From the NCBI RefSeq assembly GCF_016908395.1, contig NZ_JAFBDU010000005.1, positions 62,001 to 126,000 on the forward strand: DNA of 64,000 nucleotides, in the 5' to 3' direction. Of the stretch, positions 8,691 through 19,201 are shown piece by piece. The stretch's first letter is position 1; each line of letters starts with the position of its first letter. The notes under the pieces are model-generated. The model was given only the letters and a program-made list of their open reading frames with translations, ran no database searches and was not told the DNA's origin. Both the position numbers and the translations under genes were made by a program. The stretch is from Metabacillus crassostreae. Lineage in GTDB: Bacteria; Bacillota; Bacilli; Bacillales; Bacillaceae.

Positions 8691-8930
8691 ATGTACATAG
8701 AAATTACCGTAGATTTAAAAAATTACCAAAGAGAAAGCTTTGATATTAGATTATCAAACTACCATTCTATAAAAAAAGTTATCAATATTGTGTGGCAGGC
8801 TAAAAAGATATCAGAAAATCCAAAAGAAGGATCATGGGTAAGGGTTGTTAATAAACAAAAAGTGATACAAGGAAATACAAGATTACTTGATGCAGGCATT
8901 ATGACAGGAGACAGAATTGAAATTTTATGA
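8691..8930 (+). CDS. yukD: Ubiquitin-like type VII secretion protein YukD/EsaB
   Basis: 79 residues from ATG 8691 (MYIEITVDLK), chosen over in-frame codons upstream because GAGGTGAGG precedes it; B. subtilis YukD has the same length. The pattern of alternating strands with a helix (HSIKKVINIVWQAKKI) and the closing GDRIEIL fits a ubiquitin fold. It is a small cytoplasmic component needed for export by the Yuk machine, but is not a conjugated modifier. Its stop overlaps the first ATG of the next frame. Confidence 0.88.
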   Translation: MYIEITVDLKNYQRESFDIRLSNYHSIKKVINIVWQAKKISENPKEGSWVRVVNKQKVIQGNTRLLDAGIMTGDRIEIL

Positions 8931-8944
8931 AGGAGACAATGGGA

Positions 8945-10288
8945 ATGTCACAGAACGATATCTCATATTTACAAGAACAGCTAGAAGCAGATATTAAACG
9001 CGAAGAAAATATTATAACCTTTACGTTTCAAAAGGAAAAAATAAAGTTAGACGATTCTACAGAAATATCCTTTATAACAAACATCAATCCTACGATTAAG
9101 AAAGAAGTTAGTATGATGGATGATGCGTTATCGATTCATTATACCATTCCAAAAACATACTCTTTTCTTCCTCCTCAACTTAAGCAATTAGATGAGAGAG
9201 AGCGGTTATTTCTTACATATAAGGTTGTACAACAGGTGAATCAACATGCTTTATCAAGAATACATCTACTTGTTTGTCCAGAAAATATTGCCCTAGATAA
9301 AGGATTAAATCCATACTTTCTACATCATGGAATAAAGGAGAGTTTACCTCCTTATGAAAGAGATCATGAACAATTACTAAAAGAAGTGAAGGCAACCATT
9401 ATCTCAATTGTCGATTCACAATATACATTTGAGCAATATGTTTCTTACTCTCAAACATTAAAGCTGTCTACATTTGCTAAAAAGATAGTTGAGTCAAGCT
9501 CATATAATGAACTCCTTGATATTCTTGAGGATAGAATTCAAGGGTTGAATGAACAAAAGCCATTAATCATGATGGTGAATAAAAAAACGTGGAAACTTAA
9601 TCGCTATGTTTTATATGGAGTTACTTTGTTGTTGATTCCTTCACTCATTTATTGCTTTTATTCTTTATTTTCCTTACAACCTAAACAAGAAAGCTTTATT
9701 TCTGCTCAGGAAATGTTTCTGCAAAATAATTATAGTGAAGTAGTAACAGAGCTGCAGCCCTATGATGTTGATGAGATGCCAAAGGTTACACAATATGAAC
9801 TTGCTCTATCGTATATCATCAATGAGTCATTAACAGAAAATCAAAAGGAAACAGTGCGTAACACTATTACCTTACAATCTGATCCACAATATTATAAATA
9901 TTGGATTTTAATTGGACGTGGTGAAGCTGAAGAGGCCCTAGATATTGCTAGATATATGGAGGACCGCGATTTAATTTTATTTGGATTATTAAAACATAAA
10001 GAGCTAGTCAAATCAGATGATGAATTGAAACGAGAAGAAAGACAGCAATTATTAGCTGATATTGAAGATGAAATAAAAGAATATCAGCGTGAAGTAGAGG
10101 AAGAGCTTGTAGAGGAAAATAATCCTGATCAGCCTGTCTCAAATTCAGTACAAGAAGACTCAGCACCTGAAGAAGATAAGGAAATGAAAAGTGACGTAGA
10201 TAATGCTGATACAAAGGCAGAACAAGAAGACTCTGCAGCAGAAGAAAAACAAGATGACCCAGCCGTTGAGCAAGAGACTCAGCAATAG
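8945..10288 (+). CDS. yukC: Type VII secretion membrane protein EssB/YukC
   Basis: About 447 residues. AAGGAG at 8930-8935 fits best with ATG 8945; ATGs at 8927 and 8939 lie too close to it. The N-terminal ~210 residues form the cytoplasmic pseudokinase-like domain of EssB. A single membrane helix follows (about 219-240: YVLYGVTLLLIPSLIYCFYS), then an external helical domain. The last ~90 residues are a highly acidic Glu/Asp-rich tail. EssB is a structural part of the membrane complex and contacts EssC and EsaA. It sits in the conserved order yukD-yukC-yukB. Confidence 0.9.
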   Translation: MSQNDISYLQEQLEADIKREENIITFTFQKEKIKLDDSTEISFITNINPTIKKEVSMMDDALSIHYTIPKTYSFLPPQLKQLDERERLFLTYKVVQQVNQHALSRIHLLVCPENIALDKGLNPYFLHHGIKESLPPYERDHEQLLKEVKATIISIVDSQYTFEQYVSYSQTLKLSTFAKKIVESSSYNELLDILEDRIQGLNEQKPLIMMVNKKTWKLNRYVLYGVTLLLIPSLIYCFYSLFSLQPKQESFISAQEMFLQNNYSEVVTELQPYDVDEMPKVTQYELALSYIINESLTENQKETVRNTITLQSDPQYYKYWILIGRGEAEEALDIARYMEDRDLILFGLLKHKELVKSDDELKREERQQLLADIEDEIKEYQREVEEELVEENNPDQPVSNSVQEDSAPEEDKEMKSDVDNADTKAEQEDSAAEEKQDDPAVEQETQQ

Positions 10289-10325
10289 ATAAGCTAAAAA
10301 TGATAGAAATACAGGTGGTGAACAT

Positions 10326-13300
10326 ATGTCTGTGCTTTGGATTTTTAACAAAACGAACTATCAGCATTTACAACTTAAACCAAATAGTCATGAGGTAACA
10401 ATTGGAGCTAGCGACAAGCATACATTGACACTTCATTCATTAACATCGCCATGTAAAATGATCAATAAAAATGGTACTTATTATATGGACCAAGGTGTTG
10501 AGCAAGAACGGGAACTTGTTAAGGATACCTTTCATTCACTAGCTGTTGGAGAAGAGGAACTATCCATTTATTTATCATCTAAAGACTTTGAAGGTAAATC
10601 CTATTACATAGGACATTTAGATGAATGTATCTTTTCATCAATTGACGAGAGTGCTACTTTTTTTAAAAAATCAGCTGAGCTGTTAAATCAGGAATCGTTT
10701 TCATTAAATCGCCTTCAAGGTCAAATAGAGGTGTCAATTCTAGCGGGAGTAAATGTGTATATAAATGGCCATTTAATCAAGGAATCAACAAAGCTAGAGG
10801 TTGGTGATGTAGTATGTTGGCCATTTATGATTATTACCTTAATTGATGAAGATGTGATAAGGGTAGAAAGTTTATCCGATTATAAAACAAGTCTTCCAGA
10901 AATGATTGAGCCTCAATCAGAAATGAAAAAAAAGTATCCGTCATATCGACGAACACCACGGATGGTTTATGAATTACCAAAAGAGAAGGTGCAGCTTTCA
11001 TTTCCAACTCAGGATACAGAAGGATCAAATCGAAGTTTATGGCTCATCATTATGCCACCACTAGTTATGTTAGTAGTGATGGGACTTGTTGCGATCCTTG
11101 TTCCAAGAGGAATCTTTATTATTGTTTCCCTCGTGATGTTCCTGACAACCCTAGTAACCTCTACTGTTCAGTACTTTAAGGATAGAGGAACACAAAAGAA
11201 AGCAAAAGAACGCCGTAAACGTATATATACAAATTATCTTCATGCAAAAAGAAAAGAGCTACAAGAGCTTGCTGATAAACAAAAGGATGTACTCACATTC
11301 CATTTTCCTTCGTATGAACGAATGAAATATTTAACTAATCAGGTATCAGATCGATTATGGGAAAGAACGCTCGAAAGTCCAGATTTCCTGCAATTTAGGC
11401 TTGGTACAGGTACTGTGCCTGCTAGTTATACGATTTCTTCTACATCCTCAGACATGTCAAACCGGGAAATGGATGAACTATTAGAGGAATCTCAAACTCT
11501 TGAAAAAGCTTATAAGAATTTAAGCAATTTACCAATTACAGCAAATTTATCTGATGGCGCAATAGGATTAATCGGTAAGGATGCTGTATTAAAGAATGAA
11601 TTACACCAACTGATTGGACAGCTGGCCTTTTTTCATAGCTACCATGACCTGCGATTGGTGTTTATTTTTGATGAGCATGAGTATAGCGACTGGGAATGGA
11701 TGAAGTGGCTTCCTCATTTTCAGTTAGCAAATTCCTTTGCAAAAGGCTTTATTTATAATGAAAAAACTCGAGATCAATTACTGTATTCTCTTTATGAAAT
11801 GATCAGGGAACGAGATCTTGAAGAAGATAAGGAAAAAATGAGGTTTTCACCACATTATGCATTTATTATTACAAACCATCAGCTAATATCAGATCACGTG
11901 ATTTTGGAATATCTAGAAGGAGAACACGCTCATTTAGGGATTTCTGTTATTTTTGCTGCAGAAGCAAAAGAAAGCTTAACAGATAATATCCACACACTTA
12001 TAAGGTACATTAATGATCAGCAGGGTGACATTTTAATTCAACAGAAAAAGGCTGTTCGCATTCCCTTTCATCTTGATGAACATAAACGTGATGGTAATGA
12101 AAGCTTTGCTCGTATGCTGCGAACTCTTGATCATCAAATTGGTATGACAAATTCCATCCCAACAAGTGTGTCCTTCTTGGAGATGATGAATGCCAAAAAC
12201 ATAGATGAATTACCAATTAAGAATAACTGGCTAACAAGAGAATCCTCAAAATCCTTAGCTGTACCAGTAGGTTTAAAAGGAAAAGAAGAAACTGTGGAGC
12301 TTAATTTACATGAAAAGGCTCATGGGCCACACGGATTATTAGCAGGTACAACAGGATCAGGGAAAAGTGAATTTTTACAAACATATATCCTTTCCTTAGC
12401 TGTGCACTTTCACCCACATGAGGTTGCCTTTTTATTGATAGATTATAAAGGTGGTGGGATGGCACAGCCATTCAAAAATATCCCACATCTACTAGGGACA
12501 ATTACAAATATTGAAGGAAGTAAGAACTTCAGCTTACGAGCACTTGCTTCGATAAAAAGCGAACTAAAAAGACGTCAGCGCTTATTTGATCAGCATACTG
12601 TTACACATATCAATGATTATACGAAGCTTCATAAACAGGGAAAGGCTAAGCAACCTTTACCTCATTTATTCTTAATATCTGATGAATTTGCCGAGCTGAA
12701 AAATGAAGAGCCAGAGTTTATTCGTGAGTTAGTTAGTGCTGCACGAATTGGTAGAAGCTTAGGAGTTCACTTGATTCTTGCTACTCAGAAGCCAGGGGGA
12801 GTTATTGATAACCAAATTTGGAGTAACGCTCGCTTCAGGGTAGCTCTTAAGGTACAAAATACAGAGGATAGCCGGGAGATTTTAAAAAATGGTGATGCGG
12901 CCTCCATTACAGTTACAGGACGAGGATATTTACAGGTTGGAAATAACGAGGTATATGAGTTGTTTCAATCAGCTTGGAGTGGTGCCCCGTACTATGAGGA
13001 GGAATCCTTTGATTTAGAAGATGAGGTTGCAATTGTAACTGATCTTGGTTTGGTACCTTTATCAGATGTATCATCACAAGAGCAAAAACAAAAGGAAACG
13101 TTAAGTGAGATCGCTGCAGTTGTAGATCGAATTGAACAGCTTCAAGAGGAGATGGCGCTTGAGAGAATTCCAAGTCCATGGTTACCACCATTATCACCAA
13201 GAATCTATCCAGTGGATGAGGACTATGATGAACAAACAAAAGCAAAAATAGTGTTTGCTATGATCGATGAGCCTGAAAAGCAGAGTCAATCAAATTATAC

Positions 13301-14789
13301 GTATGATGTAATTGATGATGGAAATATCGGTATTTTTGGATCAGCAGGCTATGGCAAAACAAATACAATGCTGACTTTATTACTTGGAATGGCAAGGAGC
13401 TTCACTCCTAAAGAGGTTCATTATTATTTAATGGATTTTGGTAACGGAGGATTATTACCTTTAAAACAGCTACCACATACTGCTGATTACTTTTTACTAG
13501 ATCAAGAACGCAAAATAGAAAAGTTTATGAATATATTGCGTGAAGAGGTTGCAAGGAGAAAGCAGTTATTCCAAAAACAAGAAGTTAGTTCAATTAAAAT
13601 GTATAACACATTAAGTGAAGAACAGCTGCCTTTGTTGTTTTTGGTGGTTGATAATTTTGATGTTATTAAAGAAGAAATGATGGATCTTGAACAACAATTA
13701 AATTCATTTGCTCGTGATGGTCAATCTCTAGGAATTTATATGATGTTAACAGCTACACGTATTAATTCTGTTCGCCAATCACTTATGAATAATTTAAAAA
13801 CAAAGGTTGTTCACTATTTAATGGATACATCTGAAGGTTTTTCTGTTTTAGGAAGACTACCTTTTTCACCCGAAGCGATACCAGGTAGAGCAACGGTCAA
13901 GAAGGAAACAGCTTATTTCTCTCAAATTTATCTTCCAGCAGAAGGAAAAGATGATTTTGAACAAATGTCCAATATAAAAGCTCAAGTACAGAAATTGCAA
14001 GAGGTTTATACAAATGTAGAGAAGCCAAAGCCGGTTCCTATGCTTCCAACTGAGCTTACAATCACTAATTTCGCTGCATATGTGGAAAAGAAAAACGGTC
14101 TACTTCCAATAGGATTAAATGAAGAGCATGTCACACCTGTATATGTGAATTTCTTAAAGGTAAAGCATTGTCTAGTTCTGGGGCAAGCACAAAAAGGAAA
14201 AACAAATGCTTTGAAGGCTCTTATTTCTTCAGCTCTTGAACAAGATGTTGAGACTCTAGGGATTTTCGATGCAATTGACCGAGGCTTATCTACTTTCATT
14301 GGTGAAGATAAGCTTGTCTATCTAGAAGGCAAAGATCATATAAACTCTTGGTTAGATAAGGTTGAAGAACGATTGATCAAGAGAGAGGAAGAATATCAGA
14401 AGAATATTCTTGTTGGGAAAACAGCACAAATATATTCACCTATTTTGTTAGTTATAGACGGCTATGCTCGTTTCCTTCAAAATCTTGATAATCCTTTACA
14501 AGATAGAATTGTAAGATTCATGAAAAACTATAGTCATATCGGCTTTAATGTCATCATTTCAGGAAGCAATAATGAATTATCAAAGGGTTATGATCCATTA
14601 ACAACAGAGATAAAGCAGATTCGTCAAGCAATCGTTTTAATGAAAAAGTCAGAGCAGACAATGTTCACCCTTACTTATGATCGCAAAGAAAAAGATGTTC
14701 AACCAGGGTTTGGCTATTATGTAGAAAATGGAAAAGAGCAAAGCATTCAAATACCGTTTGTTAATGTGGAGAGGAAGGTGCACGTATGA
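10326..14789 (+). CDS. yukB: Type VII secretion ATPase EssC/YukB
   Basis: 1487-residue motor of the secretion system, encoded as one chain. Two FHA-like domains occupy about residues 1-190; two membrane helices lie at ~238-277. Three FtsK/SpoIIIE-type ATPase domains follow: D1 with GTTGSGKS (~675) and Walker B LFLISDEF (~782); D2 with GSAGYGKT (~1005); D3 with GQAQKGKT (~1285). D1 has the complete catalytic set, while D2 and D3 look less canonical, as in other EssC proteins. GGTGGTG precedes ATG 10326, and the stop overlaps the start of yueB by four bases. The extreme C-terminus (from ~1440) is usually strain-variable and selects substrates. Confidence 0.93.
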   Translation: MSVLWIFNKTNYQHLQLKPNSHEVTIGASDKHTLTLHSLTSPCKMINKNGTYYMDQGVEQERELVKDTFHSLAVGEEELSIYLSSKDFEGKSYYIGHLDECIFSSIDESATFFKKSAELLNQESFSLNRLQGQIEVSILAGVNVYINGHLIKESTKLEVGDVVCWPFMIITLIDEDVIRVESLSDYKTSLPEMIEPQSEMKKKYPSYRRTPRMVYELPKEKVQLSFPTQDTEGSNRSLWLIIMPPLVMLVVMGLVAILVPRGIFIIVSLVMFLTTLVTSTVQYFKDRGTQKKAKERRKRIYTNYLHAKRKELQELADKQKDVLTFHFPSYERMKYLTNQVSDRLWERTLESPDFLQFRLGTGTVPASYTISSTSSDMSNREMDELLEESQTLEKAYKNLSNLPITANLSDGAIGLIGKDAVLKNELHQLIGQLAFFHSYHDLRLVFIFDEHEYSDWEWMKWLPHFQLANSFAKGFIYNEKTRDQLLYSLYEMIRERDLEEDKEKMRFSPHYAFIITNHQLISDHVILEYLEGEHAHLGISVIFAAEAKESLTDNIHTLIRYINDQQGDILIQQKKAVRIPFHLDEHKRDGNESFARMLRTLDHQIGMTNSIPTSVSFLEMMNAKNIDELPIKNNWLTRESSKSLAVPVGLKGKEETVELNLHEKAHGPHGLLAGTTGSGKSEFLQTYILSLAVHFHPHEVAFLLIDYKGGGMAQPFKNIPHLLGTITNIEGSKNFSLRALASIKSELKRRQRLFDQHTVTHINDYTKLHKQGKAKQPLPHLFLISDEFAELKNEEPEFIRELVSAARIGRSLGVHLILATQKPGGVIDNQIWSNARFRVALKVQNTEDSREILKNGDAASITVTGRGYLQVGNNEVYELFQSAWSGAPYYEEESFDLEDEVAIVTDLGLVPLSDVSSQEQKQKETLSEIAAVVDRIEQLQEEMALERIPSPWLPPLSPRIYPVDEDYDEQTKAKIVFAMIDEPEKQSQSNYTYDVIDDGNIGIFGSAGYGKTNTMLTLLLGMARSFTPKEVHYYLMDFGNGGLLPLKQLPHTADYFLLDQERKIEKFMNILREEVARRKQLFQKQEVSSIKMYNTLSEEQLPLLFLVVDNFDVIKEEMMDLEQQLNSFARDGQSLGIYMMLTATRINSVRQSLMNNLKTKVVHYLMDTSEGFSVLGRLPFSPEAIPGRATVKKETAYFSQIYLPAEGKDDFEQMSNIKAQVQKLQEVYTNVEKPKPVPMLPTELTITNFAAYVEKKNGLLPIGLNEEHVTPVYVNFLKVKHCLVLGQAQKGKTNALKALISSALEQDVETLGIFDAIDRGLSTFIGEDKLVYLEGKDHINSWLDKVEERLIKREEEYQKNILVGKTAQIYSPILLVIDGYARFLQNLDNPLQDRIVRFMKNYSHIGFNVIISGSNNELSKGYDPLTTEIKQIRQAIVLMKKSEQTMFTLTYDRKEKDVQPGFGYYVENGKEQSIQIPFVNVERKVHV

Positions 14790-17700
14790 AAAAATCTGCA
14801 ACCATCATAAAGTTACTTGTTGTTATTGCATTAATCGTCATTACCCCTCTTCTCTTCTTTCGAATTATTGGTGATAATCCGTTTAAGGTAGAAAAGGTAA
14901 GTGCTGCACAAACAATTGCCATTATAAATGAAGATATAGGAACCGAAGAAGAGGGAGAGCAAATACAGTTTGGTCAGGATATAGCATCGATTTTGAAAGA
15001 AAATTCAAGTTTTGAATGGACAGTTGTAGGAAGAAGTGCAGGAGAAAATGGGCTAAAAAGCCAAAAGTACGATGCAATTGTTTATCTGCCTTCTAACTTT
15101 TCAGAAAATGTTATGTCTTATAATGAAGCAAATCCAGTTAAAACAAACTTTCAATACAAAGTGCAAAGTCAGTTAAATGCAGTAAATAAAGAAAAGGTCT
15201 TGTTAGAATTAGAAAAATCAACAAAAAAAGTAAATCAAAAAATATCAACGCTTTATTGGAATTATGTATCAGCAGATATGGAAAATATCCGTCAGGAATT
15301 TGATGAAATTCTTGAAAAGGAAGTAGCTTTTCAGGAAGCAATGAGTGCCTTCTATCAACCTAGCTCAAAAGATCTTGCAGGACAAATAGAAGAACAAAAA
15401 GCAATGCTATCAAGTATTCAATCTTCCATTCAAGATGCTGGAAAAAGAACACCTGATCAGCAATCAATGCTAGAAGACTATGAACAAAATTTAACGAGCT
15501 TTGTAGAATATGTTGAACAATATAAAGAATATCAAGATAAACAACAGCAAATACTAGCTGAAATTCAAAAAGAAGCCATTCAATCCGTAACAGATGCAAC
15601 AACGAACCAACAGCCTTTATTTCTTCAGTCAAAGGATTTGTTTGAAGAAAAAGGCGGAAGCTTTATCGAGACAATGAAAGTGATTGATTCTCAGATGGTT
15701 GGCTCGCAACAGGTTTTTGGCCAACTAGAGGAACAGCGTTATAGTCAAGTAGCTAGACAAATTAGTGATTATTATAATTTGCAAAAGAAGCTATTAGACT
15801 TTTATCAACAGCTAAAAGATACAACAGAGCTTAATGCTGTTGAGGTTGAGCTTGCGTCATATAGTGATAGCTTGAATGAAATGCCAGAAGAGCCAGAAGA
15901 GGAGACACCTGATAAGCCTGAGGAGCCAGGAAAACCTGATGATGAGAATCCAGAAGAGGAAAAACCTGATGAATCAGATAGCAGTAACTCAACACTATTA
16001 ACAGCAAGCACTGAACCAAATGAAGATCCGCTTCCATCTGATGGAGAGGATGAAGATAATACGGAACAGCCTCCTACAGAAGAAGAAGGAGAGCCTGAAG
16101 TTCCGACAGAGCCAACTGAGCCAACAGAACCGGAAACACCTGAGGAAAAGTTTGTAGACCTAAGTGCTGAAAAAGCAGAGATTATGAGTATCGCTGATGA
16201 AATGACTGATTTAAAGGAAACTTTATCCGCCCTTTTAGAACCTACTCCTGATGATTTAGAAGGTGCAATAGTAGAATTAGAAGGTTTAAGTGAAAGGTTA
16301 GCAGATGTAAATATTTCTTTAAGTAATAAAGAAAATGGAGAAAACCCGTTACAAAGTAAACTAGACGATTTACAGAATACTCTTGCTGAAACCATTCGAA
16401 CAGCAAGTGAAAGAATTAAGAATCTTGAAGGTGATATTGGTGTTCTTGAAGCAGATAAGAAAGAACTTGAAGAGGAAAGGGATAATCTGATTGGAGATAT
16501 CCTAGATCTTGAAAAATCTAAAGAAGATTTGCAAAAGCTATATGATGACCTTCTTGCTAATTTCAATAAATTAGAAGCTGAGCTTAATTTATATAAAGAT
16601 TATGAAACTAGTATTAAGGATGAAATAACGAATAAGGAACAATCGATTTTATCGTCAAAAGCATTATCTGAGACAAGAAAAGAAAAGCTTACTAAAATCT
16701 TTTCCAAGGAAATAAACAGCAAAGATCTTCTAGATATGATGTTTTATTATTCGTATTTGGATCGATATGAAGCTACTTTAATTAGCATGATATCTGAAGA
16801 TCAAGCAAAAAAAGATACATTGAGTAAGCCAGAGTTACAAGATGAAGCGAATAAGATTGTAGCTATTACAAATGAGGAACAAGTAATTTGGGATCAGCTT
16901 AAAGGTGAACTGCCAACAACACAGGATGCTTTAAATACAATGGAGGATAACTTCACAGTCTTTATGGTTGAGTATCAGGTAACCGTTGATGAGCACCAAA
17001 CAAAGCTGATCGAAAGCCTTGATATGATTGCGAAAGAAGCACAAGAAGTACTGAACCAAATTCAACAGCCAGAAAAGATGCTATCAGCTGCACCTCCAAC
17101 ATCAACGATAGAAGGTCAAGAAATGATAGTAGGAACTGAGCGAATCAATGATCAAATGGAATCTATTCACACATGGCTAGATTCTGTGCAGGAAAGCCAA
17201 ACAAGTATTATTGACTATACAGGTGAGCTTCAAGGAAGAGTTGGTGACGTTCAAGCAGATGCAGATAAGTTAAATAATAAATGGGCAACAAATGTGGCAT
17301 CAACTGAATTAATTAGAAATGACGTATTTAGTGTACTAGGCAATACATTTGTTGATGGACAATCAAACGGATATGTTTATGACTTCTTAACAAATCCATT
17401 AAAAATAAGTGGAGATATTCCTGAGGAAACAAAGAGTACAGTAGTTAAAAACATCCCACCGGTTGTTGTATTATTTATTGTTCTTGTATGTAGCTTGTTA
17501 ATTGGTTATACAAGTTATTACTTTAAACAGCCGCCACTGTGGATTCAAGGTATTTTGTTTTTGTTATTAAATTTAATTGTTGGTTTCGTTGTAAGTCTAT
17601 TTGGCTTAGACATTTATCCTTTAAGAGAAGAAAGTGCTGTGGAGTGGACGATCTTCACCATTGTCCTTCTTACAGTAGGGTCAGCATTAGTAAGAGTAGG

Positions 17701-17974
17701 ATTTGCTGTCCATCATTTAGTGGGGTTATTTATAACAGTAGGTATGGTTATCTTCTATGTAACACCATTACTTGCTTTAACAACTCCAAACTTTAGCTTC
17801 CAGGATCCGATGTCTAAGGTGTATATGAGTATTCAATATGGAACAGAGTCTTTATTTACACAGGCTATGATTGTGCTTTGTTTATTACTTCTAGGTTTGG
17901 GAGCATTACAATACTTTATTGGTAGATCTCAGATGACGGTTATCGAGAAAGGGTCTGAAACATATGAAGCATAA
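14786..17974 (+). CDS. yueB: Type VII secretion membrane protein EsaA/YueB
   Basis: 1062 residues. One membrane helix near the N-terminus (9-29) is followed by a long external region and about five membrane helices from ~892 to 1055. The external part contains a Pro/Glu/Asp-rich low-complexity stretch (~366-455, with repeated PTEPTEP and KPEEPGKP units) and a coiled-coil stretch (~515-625). EsaA is a conserved channel component. In B. subtilis YueB is also the receptor of phage SPP1, so the exposed part here may likewise be a phage target. It overlaps yukB by 4 and yueC by 11 bases. Confidence 0.9.
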   Translation: MKKSATIIKLLVVIALIVITPLLFFRIIGDNPFKVEKVSAAQTIAIINEDIGTEEEGEQIQFGQDIASILKENSSFEWTVVGRSAGENGLKSQKYDAIVYLPSNFSENVMSYNEANPVKTNFQYKVQSQLNAVNKEKVLLELEKSTKKVNQKISTLYWNYVSADMENIRQEFDEILEKEVAFQEAMSAFYQPSSKDLAGQIEEQKAMLSSIQSSIQDAGKRTPDQQSMLEDYEQNLTSFVEYVEQYKEYQDKQQQILAEIQKEAIQSVTDATTNQQPLFLQSKDLFEEKGGSFIETMKVIDSQMVGSQQVFGQLEEQRYSQVARQISDYYNLQKKLLDFYQQLKDTTELNAVEVELASYSDSLNEMPEEPEEETPDKPEEPGKPDDENPEEEKPDESDSSNSTLLTASTEPNEDPLPSDGEDEDNTEQPPTEEEGEPEVPTEPTEPTEPETPEEKFVDLSAEKAEIMSIADEMTDLKETLSALLEPTPDDLEGAIVELEGLSERLADVNISLSNKENGENPLQSKLDDLQNTLAETIRTASERIKNLEGDIGVLEADKKELEEERDNLIGDILDLEKSKEDLQKLYDDLLANFNKLEAELNLYKDYETSIKDEITNKEQSILSSKALSETRKEKLTKIFSKEINSKDLLDMMFYYSYLDRYEATLISMISEDQAKKDTLSKPELQDEANKIVAITNEEQVIWDQLKGELPTTQDALNTMEDNFTVFMVEYQVTVDEHQTKLIESLDMIAKEAQEVLNQIQQPEKMLSAAPPTSTIEGQEMIVGTERINDQMESIHTWLDSVQESQTSIIDYTGELQGRVGDVQADADKLNNKWATNVASTELIRNDVFSVLGNTFVDGQSNGYVYDFLTNPLKISGDIPEETKSTVVKNIPPVVVLFIVLVCSLLIGYTSYYFKQPPLWIQGILFLLLNLIVGFVVSLFGLDIYPLREESAVEWTIFTIVLLTVGSALVRVGFAVHHLVGLFITVGMVIFYVTPLLALTTPNFSFQDPMSKVYMSIQYGTESLFTQAMIVLCLLLLGLGALQYFIGRSQMTVIEKGSETYEA

Positions 17975-18470
17975 GCAAGTGAAACTAGTTTTCTTCTTTC
18001 TTTTGATGGTAATGGTTTATCATCTCACAGCTGCTAATGTTGTGCTTGGCGTGGAAGAAAAGTCGAAGATTGATGAGCTTGTGCCGAATGATTATCAAAA
18101 AGAAAAATTCAAGATTAATAAAGATTTAATTTTAGATAAACAACAGCAGACCCAACGAACAACAATACCAGAGGAACAAAAAGAGTTAACATTTGAAGGG
18201 GAAAAAGTTTCAAATGATCGTGAAGTGAAGCATAACTTATTTTCAAGTGATGCAAAAGATTTAAATACAATTAAAGCAAAGGCTGTAAGTATGCAGCTTT
18301 TCTCAGAAAAAGAGCTGCTATCACAAAGTGCAATGGAGGAAGAGACAGACTCTTCCTCTGCTTCACCACTCAGCCTGTTAATTTGGATTTTAGTAGCAAT
18401 ATGCAGTATCTTGCTGATTGTTGTGCTTTTTGTATGGAATAAATCTACTACTTTAGAAAAACGGGTTTAA
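17964..18470 (+). CDS. yueC: Type VII secretion membrane protein EssA/YueC
   Basis: 168 residues with a hydrophobic N-terminal segment (6-28), a polar external region of ~100 residues and a C-terminal membrane helix (about 136-158: LLIWILVAICSILLIVVLFV). This two-helix layout and the position right after esaA match EssA/YueC. It is an integral component of the secretion complex with no known enzymatic activity. Its start lies inside the 3' end of yueB. It is the last apparatus gene; effector genes follow after 24 bases. Confidence 0.82.
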   Translation: MKHKQVKLVFFFLLMVMVYHLTAANVVLGVEEKSKIDELVPNDYQKEKFKINKDLILDKQQQTQRTTIPEEQKELTFEGEKVSNDREVKHNLFSSDAKDLNTIKAKAVSMQLFSEKELLSQSAMEEETDSSSASPLSLLIWILVAICSILLIVVLFVWNKSTTLEKRV

Positions 18471-18494
18471 AAATAGCTAGTGAGGTGATTTTTC

Positions 18495-18923
18495 ATGAGC
18501 TTATCAAGTACGTTATATGCGATTCAACGAACAATATCTTCACAGGCCAACGATCTTGATGAAAAAATTGATCGATTAAGAAAAGCAAAAAATGAAATTA
18601 ATAGGGAGCAAGGCTATTTACTTCAAGAAATAACGAAGTTGAAACAACCAGATCTAGGTAAAGAATGGGTAGGAAAAAGAGCCAATGAATATGATGATGA
18701 ACGTGAGGAAGCCTATTCTGTTATGCGGAAAATCGGTAACGTTGATTATGATGGATATCAGCAGCTTATCGAAAATAAAATCAATAGCTTAGAAATGGAA
18801 AGAAGTGTTCTTTCTTTTACACAAAGTCTGGCTTATGAAGCAGGAAGATTAGTTGGTAAAGGTGAAGAAGCGGCAGATGAGCTATCAGATCGTATTACTG
18901 ACTTAAGAAGGCGGTTATTTTAA
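18495..18923 (+). CDS. DUF5082 (YwqH-like) LXG-partner protein
   Basis: 142 residues, almost entirely helical with heptad-like spacing (ANDLDEKIDRLRKAKNEINREQ). It resembles YwqH/DUF5082 proteins that are encoded immediately before LXG toxins. Such small helical proteins bind the LXG domain and form the complex presented to the secretion machine. The stop overlaps the next start in TAATG, which indicates translational coupling. The ribosome binding site GAGGTGAT precedes ATG 18495. Confidence 0.72.
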   Translation: MSLSSTLYAIQRTISSQANDLDEKIDRLRKAKNEINREQGYLLQEITKLKQPDLGKEWVGKRANEYDDEREEAYSVMRKIGNVDYDGYQQLIENKINSLEMERSVLSFTQSLAYEAGRLVGKGEEAADELSDRITDLRRRLF

Positions 18924-19189
18924 TGGTAACAATTAAATTAAACTATCAAGCTGTCATAAAAGATCTTAATGAAGCGAAAGCAGCACTTCATCATGTAAAG
19001 CTAGCCACACCAAGTTCTGGTGATCTTGGTAAGAACAAATTAGACTACACAAGCTATTTTCTTGAGCGTGAAGCAAGAATTCATCAGCTAATTAACGAAT
19101 ATGTCTCCATTGTTGAAAAGAATCTTGAAGATACCAAAGTAAATGTCCGTTCATTAAAAGAGCAGGATGAAGCCATTACGAGAAACTAA
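18923..19189 (+). CDS. DUF5344 (YwqI-like) LXG-partner protein
   Basis: 88 residues, helical, WXG100-sized but without a WxG turn. The pair DUF5082-DUF5344 followed by an LXG gene repeats the ywqH-ywqI-ywqJ order of B. subtilis. The probable job is to pair with the DUF5082 protein and the LXG domain as a targeting partner. It starts by overlapping the preceding stop (TAATG at 18922-18925), without a separate strong ribosome binding site. Confidence 0.7.
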   Translation: MVTIKLNYQAVIKDLNEAKAALHHVKLATPSSGDLGKNKLDYTSYFLEREARIHQLINEYVSIVEKNLEDTKVNVRSLKEQDEAITRN

Positions 19190-19201
19190 TGGAAAGGACA
19201 G

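Noticed and set aside
15805-16566. 253-codon minus-strand ORF
   Set aside because: It mirrors the Pro/Glu-rich part of yueB and gives a Ser-rich artificial product with no ribosome binding site.
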